Assembly (NCBI GenBank): GCA_937867025.1
Contig: CALMKH010000023.1
Span: 1-56,385 of the forward strand
Direction: 5' to 3'
Length of the DNA stretch: 56,385 nucleotides
Source: an uncultured Bacteroidota bacterium
GTDB taxonomy: Bacteria; Bacteroidota; Bacteroidia; NS11-12g; UBA955
Shown here: piece by piece, positions 24,682-33,200 of the stretch
Position numbering within the stretch: the first letter of the stretch is position 1
How the letters are laid out: every line of letters begins with the position of its first letter
Notes under the pieces: generated by a model
The model's input: only the letters and a program-made list of their open reading frames with translations
Told to the model about the DNA's origin: nothing
The model's database searches: none
Program-made: the position numbers and the translations under genes

Positions 24682-25332
24682 TTAACGGAAGCAAAAATAT
24701 ATTTTATTGAGGTGTTCGCTATGGGTACGGGAATAAAATCCGGAAAAGACTTCACTCAGGCAGTTTTCGAATATCCTGCTTTCGTGAGACTCCATGTTCA
24801 TGGTGTTTCGCATATAAATGCCCTTGTCGGCCAGGAGCGCTGAATTGCCGGAAAGGTATTCGCGTGTGATGCAGAAATCGGGCATGCGGTTGTCCCAGAA
24901 TATGTCGTCGATAATCAGGTCGAACGAGGCAGCGGGCAGATGTTTTATCTCCTCCGTCACGTTCCCTTTTATCACCCGGAGGTTGTGGTATTTGCCAAGA
25001 TCAAAATGCCGGTAAGCGATATCAACCAGTTCAGGATCGATTTCAATGGCAGTGACCTGGTAGGGATGCCTGCACTTGTTGGCGAGGATGCTGAGAGCGC
25101 TTCCGCCGCCCAGGCCCAGCATGAGGATATTGGAGGGTTTGTGTTGGCGAAGGACTTCGGAAATGCCTTTGAGCATGATCTGGTGAAGGCTTCCGAAACT
25201 GTAATTGGCGTTTTCGCTGTTCAATACCTTGGATCCGTTCTCAAAATTGATCTCATAGGTTTGTCCCAGACTGGTTTTACCTTTCAGAATGGTCTGTTGG
25301 AAGACATAACTCAAAATTTTTCTTGAATCCAA
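24682..25332 (-). CDS. Spermidine synthase-like SAM-dependent methyltransferase
   Basis: A 216-residue cytosolic protein with a polyamine-synthase-type Rossmann domain: motif I as NILMLGLGGGSALSIL, an acidic end of strand 2 (AIEIDPELVDIA), and FDLIIDDIFWD at the catalytic strand. An N-terminal beta part (KTSLGQTYEINFENG) matches the usual small domain. The longest frame runs 37 codons further upstream but overlaps the preceding beta-barrel gene out of frame. The TTG at 25330-25332, four bases after that gene's TGA, is chosen; it starts near the ILSYVFQQ segment that resembles family N-termini. The substrate is unknown: a true aminopropyltransferase or another methyltransferase. Confidence 0.75.
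   Translation of the reverse strand: MDSRKILSYVFQQTILKGKTSLGQTYEINFENGSKVLNSENANYSFGSLHQIMLKGISEVLRQHKPSNILMLGLGGGSALSILANKCRHPYQVTAIEIDPELVDIAYRHFDLGKYHNLRVIKGNVTEEIKHLPAASFDLIIDDIFWDNRMPDFCITREYLSGNSALLADKGIYMRNTMNMESHESRIFENCLSEVFSGFYSRTHSEHLNKIYFCFR
24692..24699 (-). promoter_or_regulatory. Promoter -7 element (TATTTTTG) for the UMF1 transporter
   Basis: The minus strand reads TATTTTTG, matching TAnnTTTG, inside the last codons of the methyltransferase gene and 19 bases before the transporter ATG. The transporter could thus be transcribed alone as well as by readthrough. Confidence 0.45.
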
Positions 25333-25336
25333 GTTG

Positions 25337-26179
25337 TCAGAATAAAAATAAAAAACCTGCCTGTATACTGATGCTGTTATCTGAAACGCGGTATGCAAGG
25401 CGATCGGTGGCCTGGTTCTTGTTAAACCTTGCAGGCAACACATCGCGGTTGTTTCTTATCTCCGTCACATCCTTATGATAAACCGTTTCGCGGGAAGCCA
25501 CATCCGGATACACTTCTTCGATGCTGAGGCCTTTCGTGCCGGAATAGGAATCCACCTTGCGGCTCTTGACCGAATGATGCAGGATATTGACATCTGCATT
25601 CAGGAAAAACCTGATCCCTGAGGTTACACTTGTGCTGAGGCCCACGGAGCCGTTGAATCCGAAAGATGGATAATGTTTTACCTTGAGTATGGTAACAGAC
25701 TCACCCGACGAATCCCTCACATCATACTGCTCTTGGGCCGAACTGAGCAAAGGGAGGATAACCCCTGCAGAAACATTGACCTTGAATGTCCTCACCGCAG
25801 TAACATACGAAATCCTGGTGATGAAGCGAAGGGAATTGAGGGTCGCAGTGGCTGCCCTGTAATATGTTCCGGTGTCCCGGATAAGGCCTGTTACGACAGG
25901 ATTGCCCCCGAGATGATTGAAGCCCGCTGAGACATACCAGTTGGAACTGTCTGGGTATACATGCAGCATCAACTGCCTGCTGATGCCGCTTGCAAGGGAG
26001 TATTTTTTTTCTGAGCGGAACGGCAGGTCATTGTTCTTCAGGCCGTTTATGCCGAACTGGTGTCCGAATTCAATGCTGGCGCCGAATTTCTGTGCATTCA
26101 GGCCGGTGATGCACAGAAGGCATATTACAAAGGATAATAGCCTGATTCCGGATGGTATGATATGAAACTTCAAATTCAA
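25337..26179 (-). CDS. Outer-membrane beta-barrel-like exported protein
   Basis: A 280-residue exported protein. The N-terminus is a signal peptide (GIRLLSFVICLLCITGLNAQ) followed by alternating-polarity strands (WYVSAGFNHLGGN, LNSLRFITRISYVTAV, TFKVNVSAGVILPLL, IRFFLNADVNIL) and a C-terminal SISIQAGFLFLF, the aromatic end typical of outer-membrane barrels. The start is a TTG because no ATG exists in the first 30 codons, and a TATATTTG promoter ends eight bases upstream. It is four bases from the methyltransferase start, so the two form an operon. The specific function is unknown. Confidence 0.72.
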   Translation of the reverse strand: MNLKFHIIPSGIRLLSFVICLLCITGLNAQKFGASIEFGHQFGINGLKNNDLPFRSEKKYSLASGISRQLMLHVYPDSSNWYVSAGFNHLGGNPVVTGLIRDTGTYYRAATATLNSLRFITRISYVTAVRTFKVNVSAGVILPLLSSAQEQYDVRDSSGESVTILKVKHYPSFGFNGSVGLSTSVTSGIRFFLNADVNILHHSVKSRKVDSYSGTKGLSIEEVYPDVASRETVYHKDVTEIRNNRDVLPARFNKNQATDRLAYRVSDNSISIQAGFLFLF

Positions 26180-26187
26180 ATCAAATG

Positions 26188-26195
26188 CAAATATA
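26188..26195 (-). promoter_or_regulatory. Promoter -7 element (TATATTTG) for the barrel-methyltransferase operon
   Basis: The minus strand reads TATATTTG, a perfect TAnnTTTG, eight bases before the TTG start at 26179; the leader would be only a few bases. Confidence 0.5.
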
Positions 26196-26214
26196 GTTTT
26201 TTTGATCTATACCT

Positions 26215-26298
26215 GTACCAGTTAGGTTTTCGAACCTAACGGTACGGCATTACTCATTCTACAGAGTGTTTTCTTCGAAAACCTACTTAGAATGAGTA
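26215..26298. repeat. Two adjacent hairpins with mutually complementary loops/stems
   Basis: Hairpin 1 (26215-26245) has arms GTACC/GGTAC and GTTAGGTT/AACCTAAC around a TTCG loop. Hairpin 2 (26251-26298) has outer arms TACTCATTCT/AGAATGAGTA and inner arms GTTTTC/GAAAAC. TAGGTTTTCGAA in the first (26223-26234) is perfectly complementary to TTCGAAAACCTA in the second (26274-26285), so the pair is itself an inverted repeat. The element lies between the divergent promoters of the barrel operon and purQ, outside both predicted transcripts. It resembles a REP/BIME-type or small inverted-repeat element rather than a terminator. Confidence 0.65.
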
Positions 26299-26371
26299 TA
26301 ATTGGACCATTTCACTCCAATATACCCATAATATTCCTAAATACCAAATCTGAATTCTTAAATCTATTTTG

Positions 26372-26379
26372 TATCTTTG
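26372..26379 (+). promoter_or_regulatory. Promoter -7 element (TATCTTTG) for purQ
   Basis: TATCTTTG is a perfect TAnnTTTG ending five bases before the ATG at 26385. It lies inside the longer open frame that starts at 26292, so it excludes that upstream start and predicts a leaderless or near-leaderless purQ message. Confidence 0.6.
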
Positions 26380-26384
26380 CAGTG

Positions 26385-27083
26385 ATGAAATTAGGCGTGG
26401 TAATTTTTCCCGGCAGCAACTGCGACAGGGACCTGATTGAAACCCTTTCGGACGTTTCCGGCCAGGAGGTTGTGGAATTATGGCATAAGGATACGGACCT
26501 GAAAGGGGTGGACATGGTGTTTATACCCGGAGGGTTTACATATGGTGATTACCTGAGGACAGGCGCTATTGCCAAACTGAGTCCCATTATGCAGAGTGTC
26601 ATAGCGCACGCTGAAAAGGGTGGTTTTGTCATGGGCATCTGCAATGGCTTCCAGATACTTTGCGAGAGCGGCCTGTTACCCGGAGCATTGCTGAGGAATA
26701 CCAACATGAAATTCGAGTGCCGCAACATATTTCTCAAACCGGTCAATACCAACCTGATAATCACTGCCAAGCTGGATAAGAATAAGGCGTATAAAGTGCC
26801 TATTGCGCATGGCGAAGGCCGTTATTATGCAGACGCCGATACCCTGAAAAAACTTGAGGACAACCAGCAGGTGGTTTTCAGGTATTGTTCTGAAAGCGGT
26901 GAAATTGACGAGGCTTCCAATCCGAACGGCTCACTGAATAATATCGCGGGCATTTGCAATGAGGGAAGAAACGTATTCGGCATGATGCCGCACCCTGAAA
27001 GATGTTCATCCAGCCTCCTGGGTAATACGGATGGCAGGCTGATCTTCGAAAGTATCATCGAACGGGCCGGCGTGTTAAGCTAG
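26385..27083 (+). CDS. purQ: Phosphoribosylformylglycinamidine synthase subunit PurQ
   Basis: A 232-residue class I glutamine amidotransferase that supplies ammonia for the fourth step of purine synthesis (FGAR to FGAM) together with PurL and PurS. It shows the family start KLGVVIFPGSNCDRD, the nucleophile Cys86 in GICNGFQIL, and the His/Glu of the triad in MMPHPERCSS near the C-terminus. The length is typical. The ATG at 26385 is chosen over 26292 because of the promoter position and family N-termini. purL and purS are not in the window, so the small-subunit system is encoded at more than one locus. Confidence 0.95.
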   Translation: MKLGVVIFPGSNCDRDLIETLSDVSGQEVVELWHKDTDLKGVDMVFIPGGFTYGDYLRTGAIAKLSPIMQSVIAHAEKGGFVMGICNGFQILCESGLLPGALLRNTNMKFECRNIFLKPVNTNLIITAKLDKNKAYKVPIAHGEGRYYADADTLKKLEDNQQVVFRYCSESGEIDEASNPNGSLNNIAGICNEGRNVFGMMPHPERCSSSLLGNTDGRLIFESIIERAGVLS

Positions 27084-27220
27084 GCATCGTTTTTTAAAAT
27101 CCTTTTTAAATCACAAATCACTTCAGGGATTTATTTCCCTGCAGACAGGCTCATCCGGGTTATTGTGCATTCCATTCACTTCCGGATTAACATGGGCTAC
27201 ACACGTAATTCAGAAACAAA

Positions 27221-27250
27221 AAAAAATGCCGTCCGGAGACGGCATTTTTT
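27221..27250. terminator. Bidirectional intrinsic terminator between purQ and the giant operon
   Basis: The arms AAAAAATGCCGTC and GACGGCATTTTTT enclose a CGGA loop. The stem is perfect, G/C-rich near the loop, and gives a T6 tract on both strands. It lies between the convergent purQ gene and the 3' end of the M4/SprB gene (27269) and can terminate both. Confidence 0.85.
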
Positions 27251-27268
27251 CATCAAATATTATATCCT

Positions 27269-30200
27269 TTATTTCACGAATATAAGTCTCCTGTTCTGTA
27301 CACCTCTCGAATTCCTGATCTTGATGATGTACGTTCCGTCGGCAAATGAATCATACAGGTCGAAGGAATGAATATCTTTTCCTACTACATTAAAGTTCAT
27401 GAACATTTTGCCGGTCATGTCAAATACTTCTATGGTGATTGGTTCGTCCAGGCCAAGTGCAGATAAGTTGGTGATCACCACATTTCCTGCGCTAGGATTA
27501 GGCTGCACTGCAATTGAAGCAGGTTCCGGAGCGTCGATGACAAGCACTGTGTCGATCTTCGAACATCCTTTGGCGTCGGTGACAGTCACTATGAACATTC
27601 CGGTTCCCAGGTTGACAGCGGTATCTGTGGCCTGGCTCCTTGAATCATCCCACTTGATGGTGTACGGCGCTGTTCCGCCTTGTATTTCCACCCAAGCATA
27701 GCCATTGGTTGCTGACTTGGTGGCGGATGTGCCATAAGCCTGCAGCAACAGTTCGGGTGGTTCGGGAACAACAGCAGTATCCCTGAATACGCAACTGTTG
27801 ACGTCTGTCACGGTCACATGATAGGAACCCTGTACGAGTCCGCTGATGTTCTGCGAGGAGGCCCCGTTGCTCCAGTTAAACGTGTAACCAGGAGTTCCGC
27901 CGGATGGCAGCAGGCTTATTGCGCCTGTGTTATCGCCGTAACAATCCACGTCGTCCACTGTCATTGCAGCGGTAAGCGGTGCGGCTGGCTCTGTAAGGGT
28001 AATGCTGTCCTTCAGGATACAGTTGTTGGAGTCTGTGACGGTGAGTACGTATTTGCCCTGCGGCACATTGGTGAGATCTTTGGTCAGCGCGCCGTTCGAC
28101 CAGTTGAATACATATGGTAAGGTACCGCCGCTGATATTGGCTGTCACCGAACCGTCATTTCCGCCGAAACAGTTGATATTATCATTAACGAGGGCGGACG
28201 CCAGCGGAGCTGAAGGCTGACGGACTGTAACAGTGTCTTTCAGTATGCAATTGTTGGCATCTGTCACGGTCACCATATAATCGCCTTTTATCAATGTATT
28301 GATATCTTCTGTTGAAGCCGCATTCGACCACGCAAAGGTGTACGGAGATGTTCCTCCTGATACAGTCAGGTCAGCGCTTCCGTCATTGCCTCCGAAACAT
28401 TTTACATCCAGTATAGTGACAGTGTTGCTCAGCGGAGCAAGTGGCTGGGTCAGGACAGAAGTATCCAGCAGGAAGCAGTTGTTCTTGTCTGTTATGCGGA
28501 TGGAGTAGGTGCCTTCCTTGACATTGTTCAGGTCTTCGGTTGTGGCGCTGTTGTTCCAGGCGAAACTGTACGGTATGGTACCGCCTGTAACGGTCAGGTC
28601 AATCTGTCCGTCGGAACCGTCGTAACAGTTGATATGATCCAGTGCCTTGCTGAGGGCAAGCGGTGCGGTAGGTTCTTTAATGGTGAGTGTATCCCTGCGC
28701 ACGCAGCTGTTGCCGTCGGTGATAACGACGCTGTAGACGCCCTTAATCTTTCCTGAGATGGCTGATGTGTTCTCGCCGCTCGACCACTGATACGTATAAG
28801 GCAGTGTGCCGCCGGTACCCAGGGCAGTGATGCTTCCGTCATTGCCTCCGAAGCACAGCACGTCATTTACCGTAATGTTTGATAGCAGCAGGGTTGGTTC
28901 GTTAATGACAACGGTATCCCTGTCGGTACATGCATTGGCATCTGTTACGCGCACAATATAGGTGCCTTTCACAAGGTTGGTGATATCCTGTGTGGTGGCG
29001 CTGTTGCTCCACTGATAGGTGTAAGGTGTGACGCCGCCTGTGACGCTCAGGTCAATACTTCCTGTATTGCCTGCAAAACATTTCACATCCTGGAATGTGT
29101 GTGTGGCTACGAGCAGGGCAGGTTCTGTAATGTTGACCGTGTCGTTGGCCACGCAACCGTTATTGTCGGCTACTACGACCGTGTATTTTCCGGCAACAAG
29201 TCCATTGAGGTCCTGGGTGCCGCCGCCATTGCTCCACATGTAGATATATGGAGTGGTGCCTCCTGTTACTGTCAGGTCGATGCTTCCATCATTACCGTTC
29301 TTGCATTTCACATTCTGGAATGTATGGGTAGCGATAAGCAGCGCAGGTTCTGTGATCACAACCGTATCCCTGCGTATGCAGCCGTTGGCATCAGTGATCC
29401 TCACTGTATAAGTGCCTGCAACAAGTGAGCTTATGTCCTGCGTAACGGCGCTGTTGTTCCAAAGATATGCGTAAGGGCTTACTCCTCCGGTAACAGTCAG
29501 GTCGATGCTGCCGGTATTGCCATTTTTACACCTGACATTCTGGAAGGTCTTGCTTGAAACCAGGAGTGCCGGTTCGGTGATGATCACTGTGTCGCGGACA
29601 ATACAACTGTTGCCGTCTGTCACCCTTACAGTGTATGTGCCGGCTGTGAGCGAACTCAGATCCTGGGTGGTGGCCGATGTATTCCAGAGATAGGTATACG
29701 GCGTGGTTCCACCACTGACGCTCAGGTCAATGCTTCCGTTATTGCCATTCTTGCACAGGACATGCTGGAATGTTTTAGTGGAGACAAGAAGGGTAGGTTC
29801 GGTGATGATCACCGTGTCGCGGGCTATGCAGCCGTTGAAATCGGTCACCCTCACAGTGTATGTGCCGGCAGTAAGGGAAGCCAGATCCTGGGTGGTGGCA
29901 CTGTTACTCCACAGGTAGTTGTATGGTGTTGTTCCGCCGCTTACGGACAGATCGATGCTTCCTGTGTTGCCGTTTTTACACCTGACATTCTGGAACGATT
30001 TGCTTGTGACCAGTAATGCAGGTTCGGTAATAATAATGGTATCTTTCTTCGTGCAGGCATTGGCATCGGTTATCGTTACAATGTAGGTGCCTGCTGTCAG
30101 TCCGCTGATATCCTGCGTGGTAGCGCTGTTGCTCCACAGGTAGGTATACGGTGTTGTTCCGCCGGTTACAGTCATATCAATGCTGCCTGTGTTGCCGTTT

Positions 30201-33200
30201 TTGCACCCTACATTCTGTACGGTCCTGGTTGTAGCAAGTTTGGCAGGCTGTGTGATGACTGTGGTATCGCGCAGAACGCAACTGTTCGCGTCGGTAATCC
30301 TTACAATGTAAGTGCCGGCTGTGAGAGACGACAAATCCTGGGTGGTAGTGCTGTTGCTCCACAGGTAGCTGTAAGGCGATACCCCGCCGCTGACGGTCAG
30401 GTCGATGCTGGCATTGTTTCCGCCGTTACAGGTGACATGCACAGGTGTCTTGCCGGCAACCAGCAAGGTTGGCTCTGTGATCGTTGCGGTGTCGCGCGCT
30501 ATGCAGCCGTTGGCGTCTGTGACCAGAACCGTGTAGGTGCCTGCGGCAATATTGCTGAGGTCCTGGGTTGTGGCGCTATTGCTCCAGAGATATGTATAAG
30601 GAGTGGTACCTCCGCTCACACTCAGGTCGATGCTGCCTGTGCTGTTTCCTTTACAAGCCACATTGCTGGGGGACTTGGAAGTGATCAGCAATGCTGGTTC
30701 GGTGATAACAACTGTATCGCGTCTTACGCATGCGTTTGCATCTGTTATCACAACCGTATAGGTTCCTGCGGAGAGTCCGGAAAGGTCTTCTGTAGTTGCG
30801 CTGTTGCTCCAGAGGTAACTGTATGGAGTAGTGCCCCCGGTGACTGTCAGGTTGATCGACGCGTCGCTGCCACCTTTACATTTTACGTTCTGTGTGGTTT
30901 TGGTGCTTACGAGCAGGGCAGGTTCGGTCACAATGCTGGTATCCCTGAGGATGCAACCGTTGAAGTCAGTGATCCTCACACTATAAGTGCCTGCAACAAG
31001 TGAAGAAATATCTTCAGTGGTTGCACTGTTGCTCCAGAGGTATGAGTAAGGGCTTACGCCTCCGTTCACTGTCAGGTTAATGCTTCCGTTGCTTTCATTC
31101 TTGCATTTGACATTGGCAATGGTCTTGCCGGCGGCAAGCAATGCAGGTTCAGTGATGACAACCGTATCGCGTGCGATGCAACCGTTGTTATCGGTTATTC
31201 TCACAGTATATGTGCCGGCAGTCAGCGCGCTGATATCCTGGGTGGTAGCGCTGTTGCTCCATAAGTAGCTGTATGGCGATGTGCCTCCGCTGACACTGAG
31301 GTCGATGCTGGCATTGTTGCCGTTTTTGCACAACACGTTGACACTGCTTTTGCTGCTGACAAGCAGGGCAGGTTCGGTGATCACTGTTGTGTCTCTTAAT
31401 GCACATCCGTTGGCATCCGTGATCAGCACGCTGTAGGTGCCTGCGGACAGGGACGACAGATCCTGGGTGGAGGCGCTGTTGCTCCATACATATGTATACG
31501 CTGTAGTTCCGCCGCTTACCGTCAGATCAATGCTTCCGTCGTTTCCGCTCTTGCATTTCACATGCAGGAGATTTTTTGTAACGGTTAGCAGGGCAGGTTC
31601 AGTAATGATCACTGTATCTCTGCGGATACAGTTGTTTGCATCTGTTATCACAACGGTATAGGTTCCTGCGGCAAGACTACTTACATCCTGGGTTGTTGCG
31701 CTATTGCTCCATACGTATGTGTATGGGGGCACGCCTCCGCTGACGGTCAGGTCGATACTGCCGTCGCTGCCATTTTTACATTTCACGTTGACACTTGTCT
31801 TGCTGCTGGTAAGCAGGGCAGGTTCAGTAATAAGGGTTGTGTCCCGGGCGATACAGCTTCTGTTATCGGTAACAGTGAGCATGTAAGTTCCGGCGGTAAG
31901 GGTCGAAATGTCCTCGGTAGAGGCGCTGTTGCTCCATAGGTATGAATATGGAGCGGTACCTCCGCTGACACCGATATTGATACTGCCATCATTTCCGTTC
32001 TTGCATTTCACATGATCGAAAGTTTTGCTGATAACAATCTTGCCGGGTTCTGTAATGACAGATGTATCTCTCACAAAACAACCTCTTTTGTCTGTTATCA
32101 ATATATGATAAGTGCCTGCGGACAATCCGGAAAGGCTTTGTGTAGTATCTGATGTATTCCAAAGGAAGGTGTAAGGACTCTTGCCCCCGGATGTTGAAAG
32201 GGTAATTGAACCATTGGTGTTACCGAAACAGGCGATATTCGATACGGTTTTTGAAGCGATGGTAGGTCGTATAGCCTTTGTCACAGTGACCTCATCAGAT
32301 GCTGTACAGTTGAAACTGTTGGTTACCGTTACACTATAAGCACCTTCCGTATTCACCCCTATGGTTTGTGACGTGCTGTTGTTGTTCCACAGGTAGGAGG
32401 CATATCCCGAGCCGGCATCAAGTACCAGGTTAATGCTGGAACCTTCGCAATAGAAGGTATCATTGCCGAGATTAACTGCCGGGATGGGTCTTACAATGAA
32501 TAACCTGGTGCTGTCGAGCACGCTGCCGGTGGTTGGTGAAACAGCCCTGATGCGGACATTGGCAGATCCTGAAGTAATGTTAGGTACCTTCCACCTGAAA
32601 ATCGTATCTGCTCCGCTTAAACCGGTCTGAAGGGTTACATACGCCTGATTGCCAACGGAGTATTGAAGGTTAAAGGTTGTTATAGGCACTTTTTTCCAGG
32701 TGAGGTCGAGGGTATCGTTCACGCAGATGCTGAGTCCGCTGTCCAGCGCATTCAGGAAGTTCTTTGGTGAAATGGTGATCACAAGATCAGGATTGGTCTT
32801 TGCCGCTTCCTTGTTCTCAACATTGTCTGATGCAACCGTATAGAATTTGTAAAGACTTCCGCTGTTGCCCCTGAATATAACGAAGGTATCGGTGATGTTC
32901 TTTGCATAGGAGATATATGGGCCGTTATTTTCTGATACCAGGAGTTCCACTCCTCCGACGCCGCTTCCCCCATTGTCATCCTGAGCTTCAAAGGTGATAG
33001 GGAATTGCAGGGAGTCGATAATCGGCGGCATTGAATCGATACTGCTCACGGGAGCTTTTGCATCGATGATATTATGTATCCTCGGGGTAAAGATGGAAGG
33101 GTTGTTGTCAAATACAATCTCTGCTTTCGCCCTCAGGCTGTCACCTGTTACAGTATTTGTTTTTGCCTTGATGGTGAAATCGACGAAACCTTCTCCGTTG

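Noticed and set aside
25333-25443. N-terminal extension of the methyltransferase frame (MCCLQGLTRTRPP...)
   Set aside because: It overlaps the 3' end of the upstream barrel gene out of frame, and lacks family similarity. The TTG four bases after that gene's stop is a better start.
30437-31003. A 188-codon plus-strand open frame (and many similar ones over 28-32 kb)
   Set aside because: It lies antisense to the SprB array and recurs with its period; the codon pattern of the repeats creates open antisense frames. No signal, family match or promoter.
27700-32200. Regular ~225-bp repeats that could suggest a CRISPR array or satellite
   Set aside because: The period is far too long for CRISPR, repeats are imperfect throughout without unique spacers, and they encode in-frame SprB protein repeats.
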